Counted from the stretch's first letter, positions 18,795 to 28,871 are shown. The stretch is 64,000 nt of DNA from Xanthomonas vesicatoria ATCC 35937 (GCF_001908725.1 NZ_CP018725.1:2232001-2296000), one strand, 5' to 3'. The notes: generated by a model from the letters alone, not told the origin. Numbers and translations are program-made.

Positions 18795-20516
18795 TCATTC
18801 GACGTCCAGGTTGCCCTGTTCCTTTTCTTCGACCGCCTTCTCCGTGGAGCTGGCAACGCAGTCGCCGTGCACCGCGTCGCCCGGCACCAGCCACCAGCGA
18901 CGTCGGTTGGCCACACCGACCAGCTGGCTGCGGCTGCGGTCCACACAGCCCAGCAGCGCGGTCTCCTGCGCCATCAGCCACCGCTGGCCCGGTTGCCCAG
19001 CCTGCCAGGCCACGCCACGTCGCAGCTGTTCTTCCCACGGCACCTTGAAGCCGAAGGTCTGCGCCGGGCGGTCGGCCATCAGCAGGTTCTGCTCCTTCCA
19101 CGCCACCAGGCCGAGCTGGGCATCCGGGCCGATACGGCGCCCGGCCTCGCGCATCACCGCGCCGGCCGAACTGGAATCGTTGAAAATCGGGTAGCAGACC
19201 AGCCCGAACGCCACCCACCACGCGCCCAGCAGCGACACCACCGCAAGCGCGGAGCGGCGTACACGCGACAGCAGCAGGCTGGCTACACCCCACGTGCCCA
19301 CTGCCAGCAGCAGCCAGCCCAGCGGGTCGGTGGCTTCGCTACCGACGCCGCGGCTGTCCATGATCTTCTGCTCGAAGCCGGGGTGCCCGATCAGCATTGC
19401 TGTGCCGCCTGCGGCGAAGGCCACGGCCAGCAGCAGCGCAAAGCCGAACAGCACCCGCTGCACCCCGGCCCGGCGCAGCAGGCCCGCGACCAACGGCGCC
19501 AGCGCCAGGCAGAACATCGGCAGCGCCGGCAGGATGTAGACATCGCGCTTGCCGCTGGGGATGGTGAAAAACACCAGCACCAGCAGCCACCATGCCAACG
19601 GCAGCAGATAGCGCGCATCACGCCGGCGCAACCGCCGCCGCCACGCAGGAATCGCCCATGGCAGCAGCAGGATGGTCGGCATCCACATCGTGGCCATGCT
19701 CTGCAGGTGGTACCAGATTGGCTGTGCGTGATCCCAGGAATTGGCGTAGCGCTTGGCGGTCTGGCGCAGCAGGATGTCGTTGAGGTACACGCGGTATTCG
19801 GGCTGGCCCGCGGTGAGCGCGGTGACCATCATCGGCACGAACCACAAGGCGATCGCAACGAAGAAGAACAGCGGCCCAAGCCAGAAGCGACGGTCGCGCA
19901 CATGCACGCGCACACCCGGCCAACCGCGTGCGGCGGCGATGCCGGCCGGAATCAGCATCAGCAGCGCGATGATGCCTACGCCTTTGGTGATCACGCCCAA
20001 CCCGGCGGCAAACCAGCCCAGCGTCCACCACCGCCAGGCCGGGCCCAGCAACAGATGCCGCAGCAGCCCGTAATTGGCCAGGGTGATCCAGAACACCACC
20101 AACGGGTCGATCTGCGCCTTCTTGGCCTGAAAGGTGAAGTGCAGGGTGAACAACAGCATCCACGCGGCATACGCCCCCACCCGCCGAGTCCACAGCCGTC
20201 GACCCAGGTCGTACACGCAGGCCAGCGTGCCCAGCGCCGCCAGCAACGACGGCAGCAAGAATGCCACCCGCCAGTTGCCCAGTAGCGTGTAGAACAGCGC
20301 CTGCAGCCACATCAGCATCGGCGGCTTGTCCGAATACAACTCGTTGCCGCGGTGCGGGAATAGCCAGTCGCCGCTCAGCACCATCTGCTTGGCGACCAGC
20401 GCAAAGCGCGGCTCGTCCGACGGCCAGGGGTCACGCAGGCCCAGCCCGGCGCCGATCACCAACAGCGCGGTGATGGCAAGCAACCAGAAATCCTTTGAGG
20501 CACGGGTCTTGAGCAT
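18795..20516 (-). CDS. ArnT-like glycosyltransferase family 39 protein
   Basis: A 573-residue integral membrane protein of the GT39/83 (PMT, ArnT) group, which uses polyprenyl-phosphate sugars and acts on the periplasmic face. The first loop carries the catalytic acidic pair in DPWPSDEPRFALVAKQMV and the YSDKPPMLMW block typical of these enzymes; about twelve hydrophobic segments and a soluble C-terminal domain follow. In ArnT the product is aminoarabinose-modified lipid A; here the sugar and acceptor are unknown. The ATG at 20516 (MLKTRASKDFWL) is a better N-terminus than the open frame at 20549. Confidence 0.85.
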   Translation of the reverse strand: MLKTRASKDFWLLAITALLVIGAGLGLRDPWPSDEPRFALVAKQMVLSGDWLFPHRGNELYSDKPPMLMWLQALFYTLLGNWRVAFLLPSLLAALGTLACVYDLGRRLWTRRVGAYAAWMLLFTLHFTFQAKKAQIDPLVVFWITLANYGLLRHLLLGPAWRWWTLGWFAAGLGVITKGVGIIALLMLIPAGIAAARGWPGVRVHVRDRRFWLGPLFFFVAIALWFVPMMVTALTAGQPEYRVYLNDILLRQTAKRYANSWDHAQPIWYHLQSMATMWMPTILLLPWAIPAWRRRLRRRDARYLLPLAWWLLVLVFFTIPSGKRDVYILPALPMFCLALAPLVAGLLRRAGVQRVLFGFALLLAVAFAAGGTAMLIGHPGFEQKIMDSRGVGSEATDPLGWLLLAVGTWGVASLLLSRVRRSALAVVSLLGAWWVAFGLVCYPIFNDSSSAGAVMREAGRRIGPDAQLGLVAWKEQNLLMADRPAQTFGFKVPWEEQLRRGVAWQAGQPGQRWLMAQETALLGCVDRSRSQLVGVANRRRWWLVPGDAVHGDCVASSTEKAVEEKEQGNLDVE

Positions 20517-20565
20517 GGCGAACGGCACTGTGACGCGAGAAGGGAGCACCGCTAGCGGCGCGCGA

Positions 20566-21875
20566 TCAGGAGGCTTTTAGCAAAAGCGCGTAGAAGAAAC
20601 CGTCGCAGTGCTGCTCGCCGGGAAAGCGCTGACGTCCCGGGCCGGCCACATGGCCGAAGGCCGCACCCAGCGGCTGCGCCTGCGCATCGGGCGTGCGTTG
20701 CAGGAAGGCCTCGACCTGGGCCTGATTTTCGCGCGCCAGCAGCGAGCAGGTGGTGTAGAGCAGCTGGCCGCCCGGACGCAGCGTGCGCCAGCTCGCATCC
20801 AGCAGCCGCGCCTGCAACGCGCACAGCGCAGCGATGTCGTCGGCACGGCGGTGCAGCAGCACATCGGGCTGACGACGCACCACGCCGGTCGCCGAACACG
20901 GCGCATCCAGCAACACCGCATCGAACGGCTGGCCGTCCCACCAGGCGGCGAGGTCTGCAGCATCGGCCGCATGCAACCCAACCTGCGCGTTCGGCACAGT
21001 GCGCTGCAACGTCTGCTGCACGCGCTCCAGCCGGCGCGCATCCACATCCAGCGCGGTCAGCTGCACCTGCGGGTAGCGCTCCAGCAGATGCGCCGCCTTG
21101 CCACCGGGCGCCGCGCAAGCATCGAGCACCCGCGCCGCAGGCGCCAGCGTCAGCGCATCGGCCACTTGCTGCGCAGAGCGTCCTGCACCGAGACATCGCC
21201 CTGCGCAAAGCCGGGCAACTGGCTGACCGGCACCGCACTCTGCAACCGCAACGCATCAGGCAGCACCGTGTCGGTCTGTGCGGAGATGCCCGCCTCTTCC
21301 AGGCGCGCCACATAAGCGGCTGGATCGGTGCGCCCGCGATGCACGCGCAGCCACATCGGCGCCATCTGCGCGCTTGCGACGAAGATCGCTTCGGCCTGCT
21401 CGCCCCAGTCGGCGCGCAGTTGCTTGCGCAACCACGACGGCCAACCCGCATCATCCGACACCGCCGGAAACCCTTCGCGCTGCGCACGCCGCAGGATCGC
21501 GTTGACCATACCGGCCTGACGCGGCCGGCCCAGTGCACGGCATGCCTCCACCGTGGCCGACAACGCCGCGTGCGCAGGCAGTTGCAGCACGTCGAGCTGG
21601 GCAAAACCGGCCATCAGCAATGCCTTGAGTTCGGCATCGCGGGGCGGCAACGGGCGTTCCATCCATTGCCGCAAGGCCACGTCATACGCCGGGCGACGCC
21701 GTAGCACCGCAAAACAGATCGCCTCTACCAGCGCGCGATCGCGTGGGTCGGCAATGCCAGGCAGCGCAGCAGCCAGTTCGGCCTTCAGCGAACGCCCCTG
21801 GTCGAACACGGCCGTGAGTACGTGTGCGGCTGCCAGCCGCGAGGCGACGCCGGCCACCGCCGTATCGGCGGCCAT
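20566..21875 (-). pseudogene. rsmB: 16S rRNA m5C967 methyltransferase, frameshifted
   Basis: Two overlapping minus-strand frames together make RsmB/Sun, which methylates C967 of 16S rRNA. The first (21875 to 21150) holds the NusB-like RNA-binding domain and ends [13 protein letters not shown]; the second (from about 21165 to 20566) holds the AdoMet domain [16 protein letters not shown], the catalytic cysteine motifs [10 protein letters not shown] and TTCSLL. At about 21168-21172 one base is missing: GACGCTCTGCGCAG where the family needs GAC-GCx-GCT-GCG-CAG ([12 protein letters not shown]). The total of 1310 nt becomes 437 codons when one base is restored, the normal length. Its ATG overlaps the fmt stop codon (TGATG). 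It may be a true mutation or a sequencing error. Confidence 0.85.
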
Positions 21876-22798
21876 CAGCGCAGCGCCGGCAGGTCGCGAC
21901 GCGCGTTGAGGTAATCGGCAGCGGTGATCGCCTTGCCGCCCTCACGCTGCAGCACGCGCACCCGCAGCGCGCCCTGCCCGCAAGCGATGTCGATGCCCTG
22001 CTTGCTGGCCGCCAATAAGGTGCCTGCGGGCTGTTGATGGGCCAGATCGAGCGCAACCGCGCCATGCAGACGCACCCGCTCGCCGGCCAGCGTGGCTTCG
22101 GCCACTGGCCACGGATTGAACGCACGCACGCGCCGCGCCAATTCCTGCGCAGGCTGCGCCCAGTCCAGCCGTGCCTGCGCCTTGTCCAACTTGTGCGCGT
22201 AAGTCACGCCCTCTGCCGGCTGCGGTTGCGCCACCGGGCGGATGCCGGCGCGCAGCAGGCCCAGGCCATCGGACAGCACCTGCGCGCCCAGCGCGGCCAG
22301 CCGGTCGTGCAACTGGCCGCCGGTTTCCTGCTCGCCGATCTCGATGCGTTGCGACAACAGCACCGGGCCGGTGTCCAGGCCGGCTTCCATCTGCATCAGG
22401 CACACGCCGGTTTCGGCATCGCCGGCCTCGATCGCACGCTGAATCGGCGCGGCGCCGCGCCAGCGCGGCAGCAACGAGGCATGCACATTCCAGCAGCCGT
22501 AAGTCGGCGCGGCCAGCACCGCCTTGGGCAGGATCAGCCCATAGGCCACCACCACCATCAGGTCGGCATTGAGCCCGCGCAGCGTGGCCAGGGCCTCGGG
22601 CGAGCGCAGCGTCTGCGGCTGGTAGACAGGAATGCCGCGCGCAATCGCCTCCAGCTTCACCGGCGACGGCGTCAGCCCGCGGCCTCGGCCGGCTGGACGA
22701 TCCGGCTGGGTGTAGACCGCCACCACTTCATGCCGCTGCGCGGCAGCGCGCAACGAGGCGACAGCGAAGTCCGGCGTACCGGCGAAGACAATTCTCAT
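21875..22798 (-). CDS. fmt: Methionyl-tRNA formyltransferase
   Basis: A 307-residue enzyme that formylates initiator Met-tRNA using 10-formyltetrahydrofolate. The N-terminal Rossmann part [18 protein letters not shown], the folate/catalytic block [20 protein letters not shown] and the C-terminal OB-fold part ([13 protein letters not shown]) are all present at usual length. The start is fixed by [12 protein letters not shown]. It belongs to the classic def-fmt-rsmB unit, but here 395 bp of repeat-bounded sequence separate it from def. Upstream of the ATG the message is CCCAAATCCCAGCCCT, with no purine-rich ribosome site. Confidence 0.96.
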   Translation of the reverse strand: MRIVFAGTPDFAVASLRAAAQRHEVVAVYTQPDRPAGRGRGLTPSPVKLEAIARGIPVYQPQTLRSPEALATLRGLNADLMVVVAYGLILPKAVLAAPTYGCWNVHASLLPRWRGAAPIQRAIEAGDAETGVCLMQMEAGLDTGPVLLSQRIEIGEQETGGQLHDRLAALGAQVLSDGLGLLRAGIRPVAQPQPAEGVTYAHKLDKAQARLDWAQPAQELARRVRAFNPWPVAEATLAGERVRLHGAVALDLAHQQPAGTLLAASKQGIDIACGQGALRVRVLQREGGKAITAADYLNARRDLPALR

Positions 22799-22799
22799 A

Positions 22800-23193
22800 G
22801 GGCTGGGATTTGGGAGTAGGGATTGGGGATTGGCAACGGCGGATGTGCTAGCCGGGACGGCGGGGGCGTGGAACCGACAGATGGGGTGGACAGTGGTGCG
22901 GGCAGGGTTGACGACCGGCGCCGAAAGCAGCATTGCCCAGCATCAATAGGCGCGGTGGGAAGCGGGAGTTGCAAACGGCGATTCGATCGCCGCGACGGGC
23001 AGCGGCTTATCCAACCACGAATCCCGAGTCTCAAGGCTCTGCGCACGCGGACCGGAACAATGGCGACTCGACGACTCACGCCAAGCAACAGATCACACCA
23101 GGATCCGCGCCCGAAGATTTGAAACAGCAGACTCAACGACCAGCAAGAACCCGCTCTTGCCACTCCCGAATCACAACTCCCCAATCCCGGCCC
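22800..23193. repeat. Inverted-repeat-bounded element between def and fmt
   Basis: The 395 bp between def and fmt begin with GGGCTGGGATTTGGGAGTAG (22800 on, 35 nt considered) and end with its imperfect inverted copy (23159-23193); reversed and complemented, 29 of 35 positions agree by eye. The right arm stops at the last base before the def stop codon and the left arm 2 bp before the fmt ATG. Inside there is no recognisable gene. The arms are of the GGGATTGGGGATT type scattered through Xanthomonas intergenic regions. It behaves like a small non-autonomous inverted-repeat element; mobility is an inference. Confidence 0.6.
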
Positions 23194-23706
23194 TCAAGCC
23201 ACATGTTTGCGCATTTTGGCCAGCTTCTTGCGCACCATTTCGCGCTTGAGCGGGGACAGGTAATCCACGAACAGCTTGCCGTCCAGGTGGTCCATTTCGT
23301 GCTGGATGCACACCGCCAGCAGACCCTCGGTGCTCAGCTCGTGGGCCTGCCCCTGACGGTCGAGATAGCGCACGGCAATGGCATCGGCACGGCTGACATC
23401 GGCAAAGATGCCCGGCACCGACAGGCAGCCTTCCTGGTACACCTGCTCGCCCTGCCGGGTGACAATCTCCGGATTGATGAACACCTGCGGGGCATTTTTT
23501 TCCTCGCTGACGTCGATGACCATGAAGCGTTTGTGCACGTCCACCTGACTGGCGGCCAGGCCGATGCCGGGCGCCTCGTACATGGTCTGGAACATGTCGT
23601 CCAGCAGCGTCTGGAACGCCGGGCTGGTGACCTCGGTCGCGTCGACCGGCACGGCCTTGGTGCGCAGCCGCGGATCGGGAAATTCGAGAATAGGGAGCAA
23701 AGCCAT
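23194..23706 (-). CDS. def: Peptide deformylase
   Basis: A 170-residue iron-dependent hydrolase that removes the formyl group from new proteins. All three motifs are present: GIGLAASQ (residues about 44-51), EGCLSVP with the metal-binding Cys, and QHEMDHLDG with two metal-binding His and the catalytic Glu. The ATG at 23706 begins [15 protein letters not shown], the usual N-terminus. It is divergent from the LysM gene, an arrangement common in gammaproteobacteria. Confidence 0.96.
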   Translation of the reverse strand: MALLPILEFPDPRLRTKAVPVDATEVTSPAFQTLLDDMFQTMYEAPGIGLAASQVDVHKRFMVIDVSEEKNAPQVFINPEIVTRQGEQVYQEGCLSVPGIFADVSRADAIAVRYLDRQGQAHELSTEGLLAVCIQHEMDHLDGKLFVDYLSPLKREMVRKKLAKMRKHVA

Positions 23707-23837
23707 GGGGTTACCCGTCTGGGAACACCGGCGCAGCGCCGGCAAGACGGTGTCATTCTAGCGCAATGCTTGCGTGGCGCCCCGGTTTCTGGACTATAGT
23801 GCGCGGACCTGTTGGGGAATCAGGCAAGAAGGCACTC

Positions 23838-24974
23838 ATGTTGAACCGACTTCGTACGGTCGTCGCTGCGGCGATGCTGACCGTCGCGACCTACGCTGCC
23901 GCGCAAGCGGTGGGCGAGCATCCAGAGACCTATGTGGTCCGCAAGGGCGATACCTTGTGGGACATCGCCGGGCGTTTCCTGCAAAAACCATGGCTGTGGC
24001 CGGAAATCTGGCAGGCCAATCCGCAGATCCAGAATCCGCACCTGATCTATCCAGGTGACGTGATCAGCCTGGCCTATCTGGATCGCGTCGGCAAAGGCAC
24101 CATCCAGCCCGGCCCGCGCCAGGAAGCACCGATCAACGCCATTCCGCTGGCCGACGTCGAGCCGTTCCTGAAGAACCTGCGCGTGGTCGACGACTTCGAT
24201 CAACTGCCCTACGTGGTGGGCCTGGAAGGCGGCCGCACGCGCGCCACCACCGGCCAGGTCGCTTACGTGGTCGGCCTGGAAAACGCGCAGCCGGGCCAGC
24301 GCTTTGCGGTGGTTCGTCCGACCGTGAAGTTCAGCCTGCCCAAGCACAACGAAGACCTGGACATGGCGGGCAACATCACCGCCGGCTCCGGCAACATCTG
24401 GAAGAACTTCATCGCGCCGAGCAAGCGCCGCGAGTTCCTCGGTTATGAGCTGGCGCAGGTCAACGTCGGCACCATCACCCGCAGCGCGGCAGGCGGCAAC
24501 TCCAAGGCGGCGACCTTGCTGCTGCAGGACAGCGGCCGCGAAGTGCGCGCCGGCGACCGGATCGTGGCAGTGGAAGCGCAGCCGTACGATCTGCAGTTCA
24601 TCCCGCATCCGCCGTCCGAACAGGCGTTGCAGACCGAACTGCGCGTGCTGGCCATTTCCGACGCCTTCATCGTTGGCGGTACCCGCGACGTGATTGCCAT
24701 TTCCGGCGGCGCGCGGGAAGGCATCAACAACGGCACGGTGTTCTCGATCTGGCGCAAGGGCCGCACTGTCAGCGACCGCGTGAAGCATTCGCGCTTCTCG
24801 CGGACCGATGACGATTTCAGCGGCCCGTCCGGCTCCACTGTCGGCCTGCCCGATGAATATGCCTCGCATGCGATGGTGTTCCGCACCTTCGACAAGGTCA
24901 GCTATGCGCTGGTGATGGAAAGCGTCAAGCCGACCGGCCTGGGCTACTTCGTCAAGCATCCTGACGCGCAGTAA
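23838..24974 (+). CDS. LysM-domain exported protein
   Basis: A 378-residue exported protein with a signal peptide (MLNRLRTVVAAAMLTVATYAAAQA) and one LysM peptidoglycan-binding domain at about residues 30-80, seen as YVVRKGDTLWDIAGRFL and NPHLIYPGDVISL. The rest is beta-rich and of unknown role. Genes of this type stand beside dprA and opposite def in many gammaproteobacteria. It probably binds the cell wall in the periplasm. The ATG at 23838 is placed directly before the signal peptide. A GC hairpin follows the gene. Confidence 0.9.
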   Translation: MLNRLRTVVAAAMLTVATYAAAQAVGEHPETYVVRKGDTLWDIAGRFLQKPWLWPEIWQANPQIQNPHLIYPGDVISLAYLDRVGKGTIQPGPRQEAPINAIPLADVEPFLKNLRVVDDFDQLPYVVGLEGGRTRATTGQVAYVVGLENAQPGQRFAVVRPTVKFSLPKHNEDLDMAGNITAGSGNIWKNFIAPSKRREFLGYELAQVNVGTITRSAAGGNSKAATLLLQDSGREVRAGDRIVAVEAQPYDLQFIPHPPSEQALQTELRVLAISDAFIVGGTRDVIAISGGAREGINNGTVFSIWRKGRTVSDRVKHSRFSRTDDDFSGPSGSTVGLPDEYASHAMVFRTFDKVSYALVMESVKPTGLGYFVKHPDAQ

Positions 24975-24995
24975 TCGGAAATTCCGATGGTCTAA

Positions 24996-25019
24996 CGCGA
25001 CGGCGCCTGAGGGCGCCGT
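24996..25019 (+). terminator. Hairpin after the LysM gene
   Basis: CGACGGCGCC and GGCGCCGTCG form a perfect 10-bp stem around the 4-nt loop TGAG, 22 nt after the stop codon and 27 nt before the dprA ATG. It is followed by TCGTTTG, only a weak T run. Confidence 0.5.
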
Positions 25020-25045
25020 CGTCGTTTGCGGCCCAGGCTGTACGC

Positions 25046-26182
25046 ATGGCTTCCACCTCTTCCGATCTGCGCGCATTGCTGATGTTGCTGCTGGCTGGCG
25101 GCCGTAGCCCGCCCCGGCGCGCGCTGATAAGCGCCCACGCCAACCTGTCCGACATCCTGGCTGCCGGGCCCGGCGCCTGGCGCGCGGCAGGCTGCGACGA
25201 GCTGCAATCGGAACGGCTGCAGTCGCCCGACCCGCAAACGCTGGATGCCGCGCTGCGCTGGTGCGAACAGCCCGGTCACCATCTGATCGGCTGGCACGAG
25301 CCGGACTACCCGGCGCTGCTGCGCCATATCGTCAACCCGCCGCTGGCGCTGTTCGTGGACGGCGACCCCAATGCACTGTGGCATCCAGGCGTGGCCGTGG
25401 TCGGCAGCCGCTCCGCCACCGCTGGCGGACGCGATCACACCCGCGCCTTCGCCTCAAGCCTGGTAACTGCAGGGCTGGGCATCGTCAGCGGGATGGCCGC
25501 CGGCGTGGACGCGATCGCGCACGAAGCCGCACTTGCCCAGCCGGATGGCATCACGGTGGCGGTGGTGGGCACCGGGGCCGACCTGGCCTACCCCGCGCAT
25601 CACCGGGCATTGCGCGATCGCATCGCCGCACGTGGCGCGGTGGTGAGCGAATATCTGCCCGGCACTGGTCCGGTGGCTGCACATTTCCCGGCCCGCAACC
25701 GGATCATTGCCGGGCTGGCGCTGGGCACCCTGGTGGTCGAAGCGGCGATGCGCTCGGGCGCGCTGATCACCGCGCGCCTGGCGGCCGAGGCCGGCCGGGA
25801 AGTATTCGCGCTGCCCGGTTCGCTGCATAACCCCCTCGCGCGCGGCTGCCACCACCTGATCCGCCAGGGAGCGACGCTGGCGCAGGAACCGGCCCAGGTC
25901 ATCGAGGGGCTGCAACTGCTGTCGGGTGAATTGGCCAACGCCTTGCGCGAGCGCCTGGCCGCCCCCACTCAGGTGCCCAGGACGACGCGCGCCATCACTT
26001 CCACGCGCCCGGACCCCGACTACCAGCGCTTGTGGCAGGCGCTGGGCCACGACCCAACCCCTATGGATTCCCTGGTTGAACGCACCGGATTGACGGCCGC
26101 CGCGCTGTCCTCCATGCTGCTGATCATGGAACTGGAGGGAGACGTGGTCACCGAGCACGGTCGCTATACCCGCAATCCCTAG
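25046..26182 (+). CDS. dprA: DNA processing protein DprA (Smf)
   Basis: A 378-residue cytosolic protein that loads RecA on incoming single-stranded DNA in natural transformation. The Rossmann-like core shows [47 protein letters not shown] and [19 protein letters not shown], all family signatures; an N-terminal SAM-like region and a C-terminal winged-helix part (about 315-375) complete it. The length is normal. It starts the dprA-smg stretch that leads to topA. Confidence 0.95.
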   Translation: MASTSSDLRALLMLLLAGGRSPPRRALISAHANLSDILAAGPGAWRAAGCDELQSERLQSPDPQTLDAALRWCEQPGHHLIGWHEPDYPALLRHIVNPPLALFVDGDPNALWHPGVAVVGSRSATAGGRDHTRAFASSLVTAGLGIVSGMAAGVDAIAHEAALAQPDGITVAVVGTGADLAYPAHHRALRDRIAARGAVVSEYLPGTGPVAAHFPARNRIIAGLALGTLVVEAAMRSGALITARLAAEAGREVFALPGSLHNPLARGCHHLIRQGATLAQEPAQVIEGLQLLSGELANALRERLAAPTQVPRTTRAITSTRPDPDYQRLWQALGHDPTPMDSLVERTGLTAAALSSMLLIMELEGDVVTEHGRYTRNP

Positions 26183-26225
26183 TTTCTTCACCTCCACAGC
26201 GTCGCGCGACGCAGGCCGAGGGGCA

Positions 26226-26699
26226 ATGAAAGAGAGCATTCTCGATGTACTGCTGTACCTGTTTGAACATTATTTCAGCGAAGATGCGGACCTGGTCCGT
26301 GACCGTGACTCGCTTCAAAATGGCCTGATCCAGGCCGGCTTCAGTCCCGCAGAAATCAGCAAGGCCTTCGACTGGCTGGACGCGCTCTCCGAGCAGCGCC
26401 CAAGTGTGGCGCGCCCGCATGTCGATGGCCCCGTGCGTATCTATCACGGCCCGGAGCTGGACAAGCTCGATGTCGACTGCCGTGGATTTCTGCTGTTCCT
26501 CGAGCAGCACCGCATTCTCGATGCCGACCAGCGCGAGTTGGTGCTGGACCGCGCCATGGCGCTGGATCAGGACGAACTGGATCTGGACGACCTGAAATGG
26601 GTGGTACTGATGGTGTTGTTCAACCAGCCGGGCGCAGAAGCGGCCTATGCCTGGATGGAAACCCAGATGTTCCTGGACGAGCCTGAACCCGTACACTGA
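26226..26699 (+). CDS. smg: Smg protein (DUF494)
   Basis: A 157-residue acidic cytosolic protein of the Smg family, starting [17 protein letters not shown] and containing [20 protein letters not shown] and [12 protein letters not shown], all typical. Its biochemical role is not established. It stands 43 bp after dprA, the order found across gammaproteobacteria (smf-smg-topA-yrdC); here two GYF-domain genes have come between smg and topA. Confidence 0.95.
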   Translation: MKESILDVLLYLFEHYFSEDADLVRDRDSLQNGLIQAGFSPAEISKAFDWLDALSEQRPSVARPHVDGPVRIYHGPELDKLDVDCRGFLLFLEQHRILDADQRELVLDRAMALDQDELDLDDLKWVVLMVLFNQPGAEAAYAWMETQMFLDEPEPVH

Positions 26700-26739
26700 G
26701 GGCTGAAGCCGCCACGGACGTGCGTGCGAGGGGACGGGG

Positions 26740-27462
26740 ATGAGCAGTTGGTATTACGCCGAGGGCAACAGCCAGCGGCGTGGCCCGGTGACCGATGCGG
26801 TCATGCTGGGTTTGTATCGCGATCAGGAGATCGCGCTGGACACACTGGTGTGGCGCGAGGGCCTGGACCAGTGGCTGCCGCTGTCCGCCTGCGCCGACGC
26901 GCTCGGCCCTCCAATTTCCACCGATCTGCACTCTGCTGCAGTCCCGCCGCCATTAGCGGTGGCTGCACCGGGCGCCCAGCCGGCCAGCCCTGTGGCACCG
27001 CACTTGCGCCAAGCGGCCAAAGGGCCGACCTGGCCATTGTTGTTGGTGCTTGGCGCAGTAGCCGGCCTGTTTGTGGTCGTGGCCGCGATCGGCGTCCTCG
27101 CGGCGATCGCAGTGCCGGCGTACAAGGACTATCAGACCCGCGCCAAGGTCACCGAGGCGGTTGCCGCATTGGCGCCGCTGAAGCCGCAGATCGCCGACTT
27201 TCTCTCACGCGAAGGCCGCTGCCCCGAGAATGGGGACGCCGGCTTCCAGACGCCCGAGCACTACGCAACTGGCGTCCTGACCAGCGTGCAGATCGGCCGC
27301 TTCGATACCAGCGCCTGCGGCGTCGAGGCCCTGCTGCATGCGCCGGGCTCGCCCAAGATCGACGGCAAGGCACTGTGGCTGGAACTGGATGCCGAGGCCG
27401 GCACCTGGCAATGCAGTTCCGAGATCGACGACACCGAACTTCCGCAGGATTGCCGCGGCTGA
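26740..27462 (+). CDS. GYF_2 domain fused to a pilin-like domain
   Basis: A 240-residue protein with an N-terminal GYF_2-type domain (residues 1-50: SSWYYAEGNSQRRGPVTD, LVWREGLDQWLPL), an Ala/Pro linker, a transmembrane segment at about 103-123, and a region like the rest of a type IV pilin (AAIAVPAYKDYQTRAKVTEA, about 122-141) with a disulfide-capable C-terminal part. The prepilin leader and cleavage motif (GFTLIE) are absent, so it is a membrane protein with a pilin-like periplasmic part, not a normal pilin. GYF_2 domains are thought to bind proline-rich peptides. It is followed 40 bp later by a second GYF_2 gene. Confidence 0.8.
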   Translation: MSSWYYAEGNSQRRGPVTDAVMLGLYRDQEIALDTLVWREGLDQWLPLSACADALGPPISTDLHSAAVPPPLAVAAPGAQPASPVAPHLRQAAKGPTWPLLLVLGAVAGLFVVVAAIGVLAAIAVPAYKDYQTRAKVTEAVAALAPLKPQIADFLSREGRCPENGDAGFQTPEHYATGVLTSVQIGRFDTSACGVEALLHAPGSPKIDGKALWLELDAEAGTWQCSSEIDDTELPQDCRG

Positions 27463-27502
27463 CAGGTCGCTGCATGCACAACGCATCAGCCAAGGGGACA
27501 TC

Positions 27503-28807
27503 ATGACGCAGTGGTATTACGCCGACGCACAGCGGCAACGCCAGGGGCCGGTCGATACGGACACGCTTGCCGCGCGCCTGTCGCAGGGCATCATCGACCG
27601 CACCAGCCTGGTATGGCGCGAAGGTCTGCCGCAGTGGGTGACCTTGAGCGAGGTCGCGTCCGAACTGGGCATGGACACGCTGGCACCAGCATTGCCGCCG
27701 ACAGCCGCCGATGCGCCTATGCCGGAACACGCTGAGGTTGCGCAGGCGACTGCACTGCCCGCAGCTACCGTACCCGGGGATTTGGCACCGGTTGCCGAGT
27801 TGCCGTCGCATGCTTGGTCGGGACAGGCCCAGCCTGCCGCCAGCGGTGCGGATGCGCTGACCGTGCCGTCTCACACTCCCTACGGCGCGACCTCGGGGGC
27901 CGCCCCCCTGACCAGCGCGCGCGCGGACATCGCTGACCACCCGCTGGGCGAGGCTGAGTACGCACCGGCCGGTCCATCTGCTCCCTCAACACCGGTTGCA
28001 CCCGAAGACACCGACTCGTGGTCCGGCACGCCGGGCACTGTGGGCGCTGCCGCACCGACACCCATGCCGGCGTCGACAGCTGCTGCGACCCAGGCGCCCT
28101 CAGCCCCGGCTACGGCACCGTTGACCGCCGCCTGGGAGACCCCAGTAGGCGCATCGCCTTCTGCCGACGCCGTCATCCACGACGCGCCGGTGGTCTATGC
28201 GGGCCTCTGGCGACGCGTGGCAGCCAGCATCCTGGACAGCCTGATCACCACCTTCGCGGTGTATCTGATCGTGATCCCTCTGGTGTTTGTCGTGGCACTG
28301 GCGACCACGCGAGGCGATTCCGGTTCGGCCCTGGACGACGGCAGCGCGATGGGCATCGCCCTGGTGGTGATGTCATACGGCATCGGCCTGGCCATCCCGA
28401 CACTGTACTTCGCCTGGATGCAGTCCAGCCGGCTTCAGGCCAGCCTGGGCAAGCTCGCCTGCGGCATCAAGGTGGTGAAGGCAGACAGCAACGGGGCGCG
28501 GGTCGGGTTCTGGCGCAATGTGCTGCGCTATCTGGCCTATATGCTGATCAGCGTCCTCACGCTGGGCATCGGCGCAGTGGTGGCGGCCTTCATGGCCGGC
28601 ATGTCGCAACGCAAGCAGACCCCGCACGACAAGATCTGCGACACCTTGGTGGTGGACCGTTGGGCCTTCACCGACCGTCCCGAGCTGCAATCGCGCGGTC
28701 TGGACACGGTATCGATCGTGGTGCTGGCCATCTATGGGGTGATCCTGGTGCTGTCGATCGTGGTCGCGGTGATCATGCTGGCTGCCATCGGAATGAGCCA
28801 GAGCTAG
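27503..28807 (+). CDS. GYF_2 and RDD domain membrane protein
   Basis: A 434-residue protein. Residues 1-55 form a GYF_2 domain (TQWYYADAQRQRQGPVDTD, LVWREGLPQWVTL), closely like that of the preceding gene. A long Ala/Pro/Thr linker runs to about 220. Then comes an RDD membrane domain: AGLWRRVAASILDSLI with the R and D of the name, further hydrophobic segments, and TPHDKICDTLVV. RDD proteins are multi-span membrane proteins, some linked to ion transport. The ATG at 27503 has AAGGGGACATC just upstream. The two GYF genes look like a duplication of the N-terminal domain onto different membrane partners. Confidence 0.85.
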   Translation: MTQWYYADAQRQRQGPVDTDTLAARLSQGIIDRTSLVWREGLPQWVTLSEVASELGMDTLAPALPPTAADAPMPEHAEVAQATALPAATVPGDLAPVAELPSHAWSGQAQPAASGADALTVPSHTPYGATSGAAPLTSARADIADHPLGEAEYAPAGPSAPSTPVAPEDTDSWSGTPGTVGAAAPTPMPASTAAATQAPSAPATAPLTAAWETPVGASPSADAVIHDAPVVYAGLWRRVAASILDSLITTFAVYLIVIPLVFVVALATTRGDSGSALDDGSAMGIALVVMSYGIGLAIPTLYFAWMQSSRLQASLGKLACGIKVVKADSNGARVGFWRNVLRYLAYMLISVLTLGIGAVVAAFMAGMSQRKQTPHDKICDTLVVDRWAFTDRPELQSRGLDTVSIVVLAIYGVILVLSIVVAVIMLAAIGMSQS

Positions 28808-28832
28808 GCATTTGCGGCGCCGGCCGCTTGAC

Positions 28833-28851
28833 ACGGCGGCGTCCGCCGTGA
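28833..28851 (+). terminator. Candidate terminator after the GYF/RDD gene
   Basis: CACGGCGG and CCGCCGTG pair over a 3-nt loop 25 nt past the stop codon, followed by ATCTTTCT. A second hairpin follows 21 bp further on. Confidence 0.45.
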
Positions 28852-28871
28852 TCTTTCTAATAAGACAACTG

